DNA of 64,000 nucleotides, taken from positions 62,001 through 126,000 of the forward strand of contig NZ_JAJCLZ010000003.1 of the NCBI RefSeq assembly GCF_020559915.1, read 5' to 3'. Source of the stretch: Ruminococcus sp. 210702-SL.1.03 (lineage in GTDB: Bacteria; Bacillota; Clostridia; Oscillospirales; Ruminococcaceae). The position numbers were made by a program, and so were the translations under genes. The notes under the pieces are model-generated. The model did not search any database. It saw only the letters and a program-made list of their open reading frames with translations, and had not been told where the DNA came from. Numbering within the stretch: position 1 is the first letter of the stretch; each line of letters opens with the position of its first letter. Positions 1-6,367 of the stretch are shown piece after piece.

Positions 1-402
1 TCGGGCGATATAGAGCGCAGCACCTGCCTTTTTATCGACTCAGAAAAGGCGCACCCGCTGACCGAGGAGCAGATGATAAAGGTCGAGAATATCAAGGGCA
101 AGCTTATCCTCGTCGGCGCGGACGACGACTCGTTCTGGGAGGCTGGCAAGTACGTTCGCCGCATGGACAAGCGTTTGCAGGAGCGCCCGCACGAGTGCGA
201 GTATGAAGCGCTGGCGTATGAGCACGGTACGCATTTCGTACTGCCCGAGTCGATGCTGCGGCTGGCGCTGCCTTTCGGTCTGAAATTCGTGATGCGCTTT
301 ATTTTCAAGGCGGCTAAGGATTTCCCCGACGAGTGCGAGCAGACCCGCAAGGACATCGACAGAAAGCTCTCCGCCGCCCTCAGACAGTGGGTAAAAGACT
401 AA
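1..402 (+). CDS. Alpha/beta hydrolase, BAAT/acyl-CoA thioesterase C-terminal type (partial, 5' end outside window)
   Basis: The open frame runs in from the left edge and stops at 402, so only about 133 C-terminal residues are visible. They contain the beta-strand and acidic loop KLILVGADDDSFW followed about 45 residues later by YEHGTHF. This spacing matches the catalytic Asp and His of the acyl-CoA thioester hydrolase/BAAT C-terminal family of alpha/beta hydrolases. The nucleophile would lie upstream of the window. The product is probably a cytoplasmic esterase or thioesterase whose substrate cannot be read from this part. An internal ATG at 73 exists, but the homologous sequence continues upstream of it, so it is not the start. 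A terminator follows the stop. Family assignment is fairly sure; function is not. Confidence 0.7.
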   Translation, partial: SGDIERSTCLFIDSEKAHPLTEEQMIKVENIKGKLILVGADDDSFWEAGKYVRRMDKRLQERPHECEYEALAYEHGTHFVLPESMLRLALPFGLKFVMRFIFKAAKDFPDECEQTRKDIDRKLSAALRQWVKD

Positions 403-422
403 ATCTAACGTTCATAAATAGC

Positions 423-463
423 AAAAGCTCCGCTGCGGATATACCCGTGAACGGAGCTTTTTT
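423..463. terminator. Bidirectional rho-independent terminator
   Basis: An AAAGCTCCG arm pairs with CGGAGCTTT around an 18-base loop. It is followed by a T tract on the plus strand and by TTTTGC on the minus strand. It separates the convergent hydrolase gene (ends 402) and the HMA gene (ends 473). Confidence 0.8.
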
Positions 464-472
464 GTCATTCAA

Positions 473-730
473 TCATTTTCTCTTGAAAAGCGAGAAGCCC
501 TTTTTCTCGTAAGGCTCGCGCGCGGCGGATACGAAGGTGTAGCCTGTTTTCTCTACCGCGTCTTTCAGCTTTTCGTCGCTGATGTCCTCTTCGGCGATCA
601 TCACCGTTTCGCCATTGGCGTGCGAGGACGTTACTTTCTTTACGTTGAAATTCTGGCGCATGGTGTCGTTCATGTGTGATTCGCACATTCCGCACATCAT
701 GCCGTCGATCTTTACAGTTATTTTTGTCAT
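473..730 (-). CDS. Heavy-metal-associated (HMA) domain protein
   Basis: An 85-residue protein whose first 70 residues form one HMA ferredoxin-like fold. The metal-binding loop GMMCGMCESH near residues 10-19 carries the CxxC pair typical of copper chaperones (CopZ) and of the N-terminal domains of P-type ATPases. The last 15 residues are basic (EKKGFSLFKRK) and are not part of the fold. It is cytoplasmic and probably a copper or other soft-metal carrier; no transport ATPase is adjacent. The AAGGAGGGA ribosome site lies 6 bases before the ATG. A good sigma-A promoter (779-807) and a dyad (754-769) in the leader suggest regulated single-gene expression. The metal is inferred only from the family. 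Confidence 0.85.
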   Translation of the reverse strand: MTKITVKIDGMMCGMCESHMNDTMRQNFNVKKVTSSHANGETVMIAEEDISDEKLKDAVEKTGYTFVSAAREPYEKKGFSLFKRK

Positions 731-753
731 GGAAAATCCCTCCTTAAATGCAC

Positions 754-769
754 GTTAGCGCATACTAAC
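754..769. promoter_or_regulatory. Dyad GTTAG-N6-CTAAC in the HMA gene leader
   Basis: A GTTAG/CTAAC inverted repeat with a 6-base centre lies between the predicted -10 and the ribosome site of the HMA gene. This is a typical place for a metal-sensing repressor. The half-site AGGTTAG recalls DtxR/MntR-type half-sites, but the spacing does not fit that family. Confidence 0.35.
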
Positions 770-778
770 CTCATTTAT

Positions 779-807
779 ATTATACCACACTGCTGGGCAT
801 TTGGCAA
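779..807 (-). promoter_or_regulatory. Sigma-A promoter of the HMA gene
   Basis: On the minus strand TTGCCA is followed after 17 bases by TATAAT. The start codon is about 50 bases downstream. Confidence 0.6.
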
Positions 808-847
808 GGGGCAGCGTTGTAAAAAAATATAAGATAACAATTTAAGA

Positions 848-879
848 CAAAAAAGCGGGAGCCGAAAAAAGCTCCCGCA
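848..879 (-). terminator. Terminator of the GH130 gene
   Basis: On the minus strand GCGGGAGC and GCTCCCGC enclose an 8-base loop and are followed by TTTTTTG. It lies 23 bases past the GH130 stop codon. Confidence 0.85.
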
Positions 880-901
880 ATACTTGCAGTTTATGCAGTT
901 A

Positions 902-1900
902 TCAGATGGAGGAGTGCTCCTTAACATACTTGATAACGTCGTCAACGGTGGTGAACGCCATAGAAACGCAGGTGTCAGCGCAGCCGTAGTAGATAGCGAT
1001 CCTGCCGGTATCCTTGTCGCAGAGAGTAGCGCAGGGGAAGGTAACGTTCTGAACGTCGCCAACGCACTCGTAGATCTCCTGCGGGCTGATGAGGTATTCA
1101 GCACATCTGTACTTTACCTTCCAAGGTTCGTCGATGTCGAGGATGCAGGCGGAGAAGCTGTAAACAAAGCCGTTGCAGCTTTCGAGAACGCCGTGGTAGA
1201 AGCAGAGCCAGCCCTCAGAGGTCTCTATCGGGATCGGGCCTGCGCCTATCTTCTTGGACTCCCAAGCCTTGAGGGGGCCCATAACGTGTCTGTGCTCGCC
1301 CCAGTACTTCATATCAGGCGACTGAGAGATGTACATATCGCCGAAAGGAGTATGGCCGCTGTCGGAAGGACGCGAGAACATCAGATACTTGTCGTTTACC
1401 TTTCTGGGGAACATAACGCCGTTTCTGTTGAAAGGCAGGAATGCGTTTTCGCACTGATAGAAGGTCTTGAAGTCAAAGGTGTAGCCAACGCCGATGGTGG
1501 GCTTCCAGCCGTAAGCGTTGCACCAGGTCACCCAATATCTGTCCTCGATCCAGGTAACGCGGGGGTCGTAGCCGTAGCCCCACTGATTTACCTCTTCGGT
1601 AGACTTGTCAGCCTGTACGAACTCGATTCTTTCAGGATTTATCTTCCAGTTGATACCGTCCTCAGAGAAGCCTGCGTGCAGCTCCATGTTTCTGACCTTA
1701 TCGTCTACACGGAAAACGCCTGCGAACTTGCCCTCGAAAGGAACAACAGCGCTGTTGAAGATAGAGTTGGAAGTGGGGAGAAGATTTCTGGGGATAATGG
1801 GGTTAGCATTGTATCTCCATACTACATCGTTGCAGCCCTCGGGCTTGTCCTGCCAGGGCATATTAGGAATTGACTGACCGTTGATGATTTCTACGCTCAT
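902..1900 (-). CDS. GH130 glycoside phosphorylase (beta-mannoside / mannooligosaccharide phosphorylase type)
   Basis: A 332-residue protein of glycoside hydrolase family 130, five-bladed beta-propeller enzymes that phosphorolyse beta-mannosides to mannose 1-phosphate. Visible family features are [18 protein letters not shown] near the N-terminus, the [17 protein letters not shown] segment holding the catalytic Asp (about residue 112), and the late [14 protein letters not shown] segment. There is no signal peptide, so it is cytoplasmic. The length of about 330 residues fits the mannooligosaccharide-phosphorylase subgroup better than the longer mannosylglucose phosphorylases, but the exact substrate is an inference. 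The AAAGGCGG ribosome site precedes the ATG. It is transcribed alone, with a promoter at 2010-2038 and two LacI-type operators just upstream. This suits a sugar-controlled gene for using plant mannan fragments. Confidence 0.88.
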   Translation of the reverse strand: MSVEIINGQSIPNMPWQDKPEGCNDVVWRYNANPIIPRNLLPTSNSIFNSAVVPFEGKFAGVFRVDDKVRNMELHAGFSEDGINWKINPERIEFVQADKSTEEVNQWGYGYDPRVTWIEDRYWVTWCNAYGWKPTIGVGYTFDFKTFYQCENAFLPFNRNGVMFPRKVNDKYLMFSRPSDSGHTPFGDMYISQSPDMKYWGEHRHVMGPLKAWESKKIGAGPIPIETSEGWLCFYHGVLESCNGFVYSFSACILDIDEPWKVKYRCAEYLISPQEIYECVGDVQNVTFPCATLCDKDTGRIAIYYGCADTCVSMAFTTVDDVIKYVKEHSSI

Positions 1901-2009
1901 TGATAAATTCCGCCTTTCATAAAGATTTTTTGTCCGCGCGCCGCGCCGCTAAAAAGCGCACCGCCGCGGTAATTTTCATAATTTTTCGGGCGTTTTTACC
2001 GCCTATAAT

Positions 2010-2038
2010 ATTAAACCACAAAATCACAAAAATTTCAA
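2010..2038 (-). promoter_or_regulatory. Putative promoter of the GH130 gene
   Basis: On the minus strand TTGAAA, a 17-base spacer and TTTAAT. The leader of about 100 bases is GC-rich. The two LacI-type operators lie just upstream of the -35. Confidence 0.45.
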
Positions 2039-2052
2039 GCCCCTTATTTTTT

Positions 2053-2087
2053 TGAAAACGTTTTATTTCTGAATGTAAACGTATTCT
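2053..2087. promoter_or_regulatory. Two LacI/CcpA-type operator sites in phase
   Basis: TGAAAACGTTTTAT (2053-2066) and TGTAAACGTATTCT (2074-2087) both carry the central AACG/CGTT core of LacI-family operators and cre sites. Their centres are 21-22 bases apart, about two helical turns. They lie immediately upstream of the GH130 promoter. Confidence 0.5.
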
Positions 2088-2089
2088 TG

Positions 2090-2119
2090 ACCGATTTAAT
2101 AAAAAGTTTACAAATCGGT
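2090..2119. repeat. Inverted repeat between proA and GH130
   Basis: ACCGATTT and AAATCGGT form 8-base arms around a 14-base centre. It lies about 50 bases past the proA stop and may be a weak terminator or mRNA 3' stabiliser, because no T tract follows. Confidence 0.4.
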
Positions 2120-2167
2120 GCGGCGGGGCAATGCTTACTAATTAGCAAGTATGAATATATGAAACAT

Positions 2168-3421
2168 TTATTTTCTTATCTGACCGTTTCCGTTTATCAG
2201 CCATTTCATGGTAGTCAGCTCGCGCAGACCCATAGGGCCTCTGGCGTGGAGCTTCTGGGTAGATATTCCTATCTCAGCGCCCAGACCGAATTCGTCGCCG
2301 TCGGTAAAGCGGGTAGAGCAATTGACGTACACCGCTGCCGAATCCACCCTTTTCTGGAACTCCTCAGCCGAGAAAAGGCTCTCGGTAACTATGCACTCGC
2401 TGTGGCCTGTGGAGTATTTCGCGATGTGCTCTATCGCTTCGCCAAGGCTGTCTACCACGCGGATAGAGATTATGTAGTCAAGAAATTCGGTAGCGAAATC
2501 TTCCTGCGTGGCGGGCTTTACGTTCTCCTCGCCGAGTATCATGCGGGTCAGCGCGCAGCCGCGAATCTCTACGTTGTGCTTGTCAAGGCGCGCTTTCAGC
2601 ATCGGCAGAAAGTCCTCGGCTACGTCGCGGTGAACCAGGCAGCTCTCTACCGCGTTGCATACCGAGGGGCGCTGGGTCTTGCCGTTGTCTACGATGTCCA
2701 CTGCCATGTCGAGATCGGCGGTCGCGTCAACGTAAACGTGGCAGTTGCCCGTACCTGTTTCAATCACGGGCACGGTCGCGTTCTTCACTACCGACTGTAT
2801 CAGCTTAGCGCCGCCGCGAGGGATAAGCACGTCGATGCAGCCGTTGGCCTGCATCATCTCGAGCGCTATGCCGCGGTCGGTGTCTTCTACGAGCTGGATA
2901 ATGTCCTCGGGGAAGCCTGCGAGGGCTACGGCTCTGCGCATTATCTTGATAAGCTCGATGTTTGAGTTTATAGCCTCTTTTCCGCCGCGGAGTATCACGG
3001 CGTTGCCGCTTTTAAGGCAGAGGGCTGCGGCGTCGGCGGTAACGTTCGGGCGCGCTTCGTAGATTATGCCGATAACGCCCATCGGCACGCGCACCTTGGT
3101 TATCCTCATGCCGTTCGGGCGCACCTCTCCGCCCATCACTTCGCCTATCGGGTCGGCGAGCGCGCAGAGCTTTTCGCAGGCGGCAGCCATGCCCTCTATA
3201 CGCTTGTCGTCAAGGCGCAGGCGGTCTTGCATTGATTCGCTCATGCCGCGCGCAGCGGCGTTTTTAAGGTCGATCTCGTTCGCGCGCTTTATGTCGGCAG
3301 CGCCCCTGCGCAGGGCGTGCGCTATTTGCAGCAGCGCTTCGTTTTTCTGCGATGATGAGGCGTTCGCAAGCTCGCTCTTGCAGGCGCGCGCCTTTTCGCC
3401 CATTCTTTCGATGTAGTTCAT
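2168..3421 (-). CDS. proA: Gamma-glutamyl phosphate reductase
   Basis: A 417-residue enzyme of the aldehyde dehydrogenase superfamily, the usual ProA length. It reduces gamma-glutamyl phosphate to glutamate semialdehyde with NADPH, the second step of proline synthesis in the cytoplasm. Family segments seen include GVIGIIYEARPNVTADAAALCLKSGN, NAVILRGGKEA, the catalytic-cysteine region NGKTQRPSVCNAVE and the C-terminal VYVNCSTRFTDG. The AGGGACT ribosome site is about 8 bases before the ATG. It follows proB by 36 bases, and ProA and ProB are known to act together because the acyl phosphate is unstable. It is the last gene of the minus-strand operon starting at 6222. Confidence 0.97.
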   Translation of the reverse strand: MNYIERMGEKARACKSELANASSSQKNEALLQIAHALRRGAADIKRANEIDLKNAAARGMSESMQDRLRLDDKRIEGMAAACEKLCALADPIGEVMGGEVRPNGMRITKVRVPMGVIGIIYEARPNVTADAAALCLKSGNAVILRGGKEAINSNIELIKIMRRAVALAGFPEDIIQLVEDTDRGIALEMMQANGCIDVLIPRGGAKLIQSVVKNATVPVIETGTGNCHVYVDATADLDMAVDIVDNGKTQRPSVCNAVESCLVHRDVAEDFLPMLKARLDKHNVEIRGCALTRMILGEENVKPATQEDFATEFLDYIISIRVVDSLGEAIEHIAKYSTGHSECIVTESLFSAEEFQKRVDSAAVYVNCSTRFTDGDEFGLGAEIGISTQKLHARGPMGLRELTTMKWLINGNGQIRK

Positions 3422-3457
3422 CGTATCAGTCCCTTCTATACCTTTTATAATTATACG

Positions 3458-4243
3458 TCAGTTGGCGGTGAATTTCGTTCCCGTCGGTACGCCGTCGAAT
3501 ATCTTGTAGAGATTTTCAGGCTCGCGGCCGTTCACTATCACCATGTCTATGCCGTTTTTCGTCGCGATCTCCGCCGCGTTTATCTTCGTTATCATTCCGC
3601 CCGTGCCCAGCTTTGAGCCCGCGCCGCCCGCCAGCAGGCGTATCTCCTCGTTTATCTCGTCCACCTGCGGTATCAGCTTCGCGTCCGGGTGAGTGTGGGG
3701 GTCTTTATCGTAAAGTCCGTCGATGTCTGACATTATTATCAGCAGGTCGGCTTTCGCGATGGTAGCCACCGTCGCCGCCAGCGAATCGTTCTCACCGACT
3801 TCAAGCTCCAGCTCGTCTATCGCCACAGTATCGTTTTCGTTTACTATCGGTATAACGCCCATCTTTATCGTCTGCTCGAGGGCGTTCTCAACGTTCTTGC
3901 GCCTGTCCTCCAGCAGTACATATTTCGTCAGCAGCAGCTGCGCCACCGTTATCGAATATTCGGAAAACTGCTTGTCGTAAAGGTACATCAGCTCGCACTG
4001 ACCCACCGCCGCGCACGCCTGCTTTGTCGGCGTGTCGCTGGGGCGCTCCAGCAGACCCAGTTTTGCCATGCCCAGCCCTATCGAGCCGCTGGATACCAAT
4101 ATCACCTGATTTCCCGCGTTTTGTATGTCGGCGATTATCTTCACCAGTTTTTCCACGCGGCGTATGTTCAGCCTGCCCGTTCTGTGCGTGAGCGTTGACG
4201 TGCCCAGCTTTATCACTACGCGCTTTCCCATTCTATTTTCCAC
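3458..4243 (-). CDS. proB: Glutamate 5-kinase, short form without PUA domain
   Basis: A 261-residue amino-acid kinase-fold enzyme that phosphorylates glutamate to gamma-glutamyl phosphate, the feedback-controlled first step of proline synthesis. Visible motifs are KRVVIKLGTSTLT, ILVSSGSIGLG, VPIVNENDTV-like PIVNENDTVA and SDIDGLYDKDP. The protein stops at TGTKFTAN, where longer ProB proteins continue into a PUA domain of about 100 residues. The start is read as GTG at 4243, because GAGG lies 7 bases upstream. The ATG four codons later is too far from it. Upstream lies the NUDIX gene (21-base gap); proA follows. Confidence 0.95.
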   Translation of the reverse strand: MENRMGKRVVIKLGTSTLTHRTGRLNIRRVEKLVKIIADIQNAGNQVILVSSGSIGLGMAKLGLLERPSDTPTKQACAAVGQCELMYLYDKQFSEYSITVAQLLLTKYVLLEDRRKNVENALEQTIKMGVIPIVNENDTVAIDELELEVGENDSLAATVATIAKADLLIIMSDIDGLYDKDPHTHPDAKLIPQVDEINEEIRLLAGGAGSKLGTGGMITKINAAEIATKNGIDMVIVNGREPENLYKIFDGVPTGTKFTAN

Positions 4244-4264
4244 AAAAATTCCTCTTTTCGTCAG

Positions 4265-4786
4265 CTATTCCTTTTCTTTCAGGCTTGGGTCGATCATGTC
4301 TGAATTAAATACCCGCACGCGGTCGTAAATGAAGTCGATAAATTCGCCGCGCTTGTACATCTCTTTCAGCTCGGCGGGCGTTACCAGCCGAAAATCTACC
4401 GTTTCGCTCTCCTGCAAGCGTATATCCGCCGCCGAGAAGTTGCCGTTGTATACATAATATTCCATTATCCCGTGCCAAGGGTCGCGCAGCAGCGTGCCGC
4501 AGTAGGTCAGCTCGCTCTCTTTCGCGCGCAGCCCCGTTTCCTCAAAAAGTTCGCGCACAGCGCCCTGCCGCGCCGTTTCGCCCGCCAGTACCGAGCCGCC
4601 TGAGATCTCCCAAAGCCCGCCGTGCGATTTCGCGGGGTGGCGCTTTGTTATCAGCAGCCTGCCCTCGGCGTTGACGGAGAGCACGTTCACCGCCAGGTGG
4701 TACTCCTCCGCGCCGAGCGTTTTTCCGCGCTCGATAGTTCTGCCGAGTGGGTGCTTCTCGCGGTCATACAAGTCCCATAATTCCAT
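4265..4786 (-). CDS. NUDIX hydrolase
   Basis: A 173-residue NUDIX protein. The 23-residue signature begins at GGSVLAGETARQGAVRELFEETG (about residues 63-85) and keeps the Gx5Ex7REUxEE pattern for divalent-metal catalysis. The N-terminal MELWDLYDREKHPLGRTIERG resembles the small NUDIX enzymes annotated near isopentenyl-diphosphate isomerase, which cleave or isomerise phosphorylated substrates. Real substrates are not predictable. It is cytoplasmic, with no membrane segment. The ribosome site is weak (GATGGG). It lies inside the operon between the hydroxyacid dehydrogenase and proB, but a link to proline synthesis is not evident. Confidence 0.88.
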   Translation of the reverse strand: MELWDLYDREKHPLGRTIERGKTLGAEEYHLAVNVLSVNAEGRLLITKRHPAKSHGGLWEISGGSVLAGETARQGAVRELFEETGLRAKESELTYCGTLLRDPWHGIMEYYVYNGNFSAADIRLQESETVDFRLVTPAELKEMYKRGEFIDFIYDRVRVFNSDMIDPSLKEKE

Positions 4787-4825
4787 TTTTTATCCCATCT
4801 TTATAAATATATTAAACTAAGCTTT

Positions 4826-5788
4826 TCACTTGTTCACAACGTTTATCGGCTCGCCGTTTATCCAAGCTTTCAGATTTTCCGCTACCTTTTCCAGCAGCCT
4901 TACGCGCGTTTCTATCGGTGCCCAAGCGATGTGCGGCGTTATCGCGCAGTTTTTCGCTCCGCGCAGAGGGCAGTCCTCGCGCATAGGCTCGTAGGTCAGC
5001 GTGTCAAGACGCGCGCCGCCAAGTCTGCCGTCGTTGAGCGCTTCAGCAAGCGCCTGCTCATCGATAAGCCCGCCGCGCGCCGTATTTACCAGCAAAGCGT
5101 TAGGCTTCATGAGCGCGAGCGTTTCGGTGTTTATCATTTTGCCGTTCTCGGGGGTCAGCGGGCAGTGCAGCGATACGGTATCGGATATGCTCAGCAGCTC
5201 CTCTAGCGTGCAAACGCGCGTGCCGTCCGTCACCTTTTGCGGCGAGCGGGTGTATGTCACGACGTTCATGCCAAAGGCGCGCGCTATCTCGGCAGTCTTT
5301 CTGCCGATGTCGCCGTAGCCGATTATGCCGAGGGTAAGCCCCGCTATTTCGGTGGTAGGTATATAAAAATATGAAAACAGCTTGTAGTTCACCCAGTCGC
5401 CATCGGCAACTGTTTTTTTATACTCCGCGACCTTGTTGTAGTAGTCGAGTATAAGCGCAAAAGTGTGCTGTGCCACGGCGTTTGTCGAGTAGGCGGGCAC
5501 ATTGCAGACCACCGCTCCGCGCCTGCTTGCCGCCGCGAGGTCAACGTTATTGTAGCCCGTAGCAAAAAGTCCGATGTATTTCAAATTCGGGCATTTGTCA
5601 AAAACCTCCTGCGTGATAAGGCATTTGTTGCATATCACAGCGTCCGCGTCGCCGATAGCTTCGGCTACCTTTTCGTTCGGCGTGTATCCGAATACCGAGC
5701 TGTCCGCGAGCGCGGTGATGCCGTCGAGCGAAACGTCGCCGCGGGTAACGGTCTCCGAATCGAGTATCACAAGCCTGATATTTTTCAT
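4826..5788 (-). CDS. D-2-hydroxyacid dehydrogenase (glycerate/hydroxypyruvate-reductase-like)
   Basis: About 320 residues of the NAD-dependent D-isomer 2-hydroxyacid dehydrogenase family. The nucleotide-binding loop GIIGYGDIGRKTAE is near residue 150. The catalytic set can be seen as Arg in NTARGGLID, Glu in TLTYEPM and His in ITPHIAW. The closest family name is glycerate dehydrogenase, but the substrate (glycerate, hydroxypyruvate or another 2-keto acid) is not fixed by sequence. Two starts are possible. The ATG at 5788 has AAAGGCGG 7 bases upstream and gives the usual N-terminus MKNIRLVILD. The ATG at 5806 overlaps the stop of the upstream gene (ATGA) but has no ribosome site. I prefer 5788. 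Confidence 0.9.
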   Translation of the reverse strand: MKNIRLVILDSETVTRGDVSLDGITALADSSVFGYTPNEKVAEAIGDADAVICNKCLITQEVFDKCPNLKYIGLFATGYNNVDLAAASRRGAVVCNVPAYSTNAVAQHTFALILDYYNKVAEYKKTVADGDWVNYKLFSYFYIPTTEIAGLTLGIIGYGDIGRKTAEIARAFGMNVVTYTRSPQKVTDGTRVCTLEELLSISDTVSLHCPLTPENGKMINTETLALMKPNALLVNTARGGLIDEQALAEALNDGRLGGARLDTLTYEPMREDCPLRGAKNCAITPHIAWAPIETRVRLLEKVAENLKAWINGEPINVVNK

Positions 5789-5802
5789 CTGCGCTCCGCC
5801 TT

Positions 5803-6222
5803 TCATTCGTCGTCTGCGTCGGAAAAAGCGTTGTCTACTATCTTTTTATCCTCTGCGGTCTGCGCTTTTTCGGCTGCCTTGCGGCGCTCTTCGGCTTCAT
5901 CAAGCTCGGCGTTTTCGGCAGCTTTCATAGCTTTTTGCGCGCGGGTGAAGCTTACATACAGCACTATCGCCGCCGCGAGCACCGCCGCTTCGGCTATCGC
6001 AAGTATCCCCACCGCAGATGGCGACCGGCAGAGCGAGGTCTGCGTGATGAACGTTAGGTCAAAAGCTATCATGAGCATGAGGTAGTGCCAAGAACCGCGG
6101 CGGTAAAACTGCATGAGGTAGACCACCGTAGCGATTATGCAGAGAATGAAATGTATCTTGAGCGGCAGCGGCGTGTAAACGTTTTGCAGCCCCTCGGTAA
6201 CTGTTGCGAATATCTGAGTCAA
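5803..6222 (-). CDS. Small membrane protein of unknown function
   Basis: 139 residues with three hydrophobic stretches, near residues 22-40, 46-62 and 69-90. A charged Ala/Glu/Lys-rich cytoplasmic tail with helical, coiled-coil-like character (about 95-139) follows, ending in DNAFSDADDE. I do not recognise the family. The start is read as TTG at 6222 because AAGAAGG lies 8-9 bases upstream. It is the first gene of the operon that continues into the hydroxyacid dehydrogenase, NUDIX, proB and proA, with a consensus promoter at 6256-6284. Its stop overlaps an upstream ATG of the next gene. Confidence 0.75.
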   Translation of the reverse strand: MTQIFATVTEGLQNVYTPLPLKIHFILCIIATVVYLMQFYRRGSWHYLMLMIAFDLTFITQTSLCRSPSAVGILAIAEAAVLAAAIVLYVSFTRAQKAMKAAENAELDEAEERRKAAEKAQTAEDKKIVDNAFSDADDE

Positions 6223-6255
6223 AATAAAAGACCTTCTTTCAAATCATATACTTTA

Positions 6256-6284
6256 ATTATATAGCATAGTGCAGTGTTTGTCAA
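6256..6284 (-). promoter_or_regulatory. Sigma-A promoter of the proBA-containing operon
   Basis: Minus-strand TTGACA, 17-base spacer, TATAAT: full consensus in both hexamers. The first start codon is about 34 bases downstream of the -10. Confidence 0.8.
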
Positions 6285-6298
6285 GAAAATTTTAACGG

Positions 6299-6337
6299 AT
6301 AAAAAACGCCCGCAGAGCTTTTTGTGCCCTGCGGACG
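6299..6337 (-). terminator. Terminator of the GH31 gene
   Basis: On the minus strand CCGCAG and CTGCGG close a hairpin that is followed by GCGTTTTTT. It lies about 30 bases past the GH31 stop and just upstream of the next promoter. Confidence 0.75.
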
Positions 6338-6367
6338 TGCATATCAGCTATTAAGTTATCTCGGCTG

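Noticed and set aside
884-1873. A 329-codon open frame antisense to the GH130 gene
   Set aside because: No ribosome site and no recognisable motif; the opposite frame encodes a clear GH130 protein.
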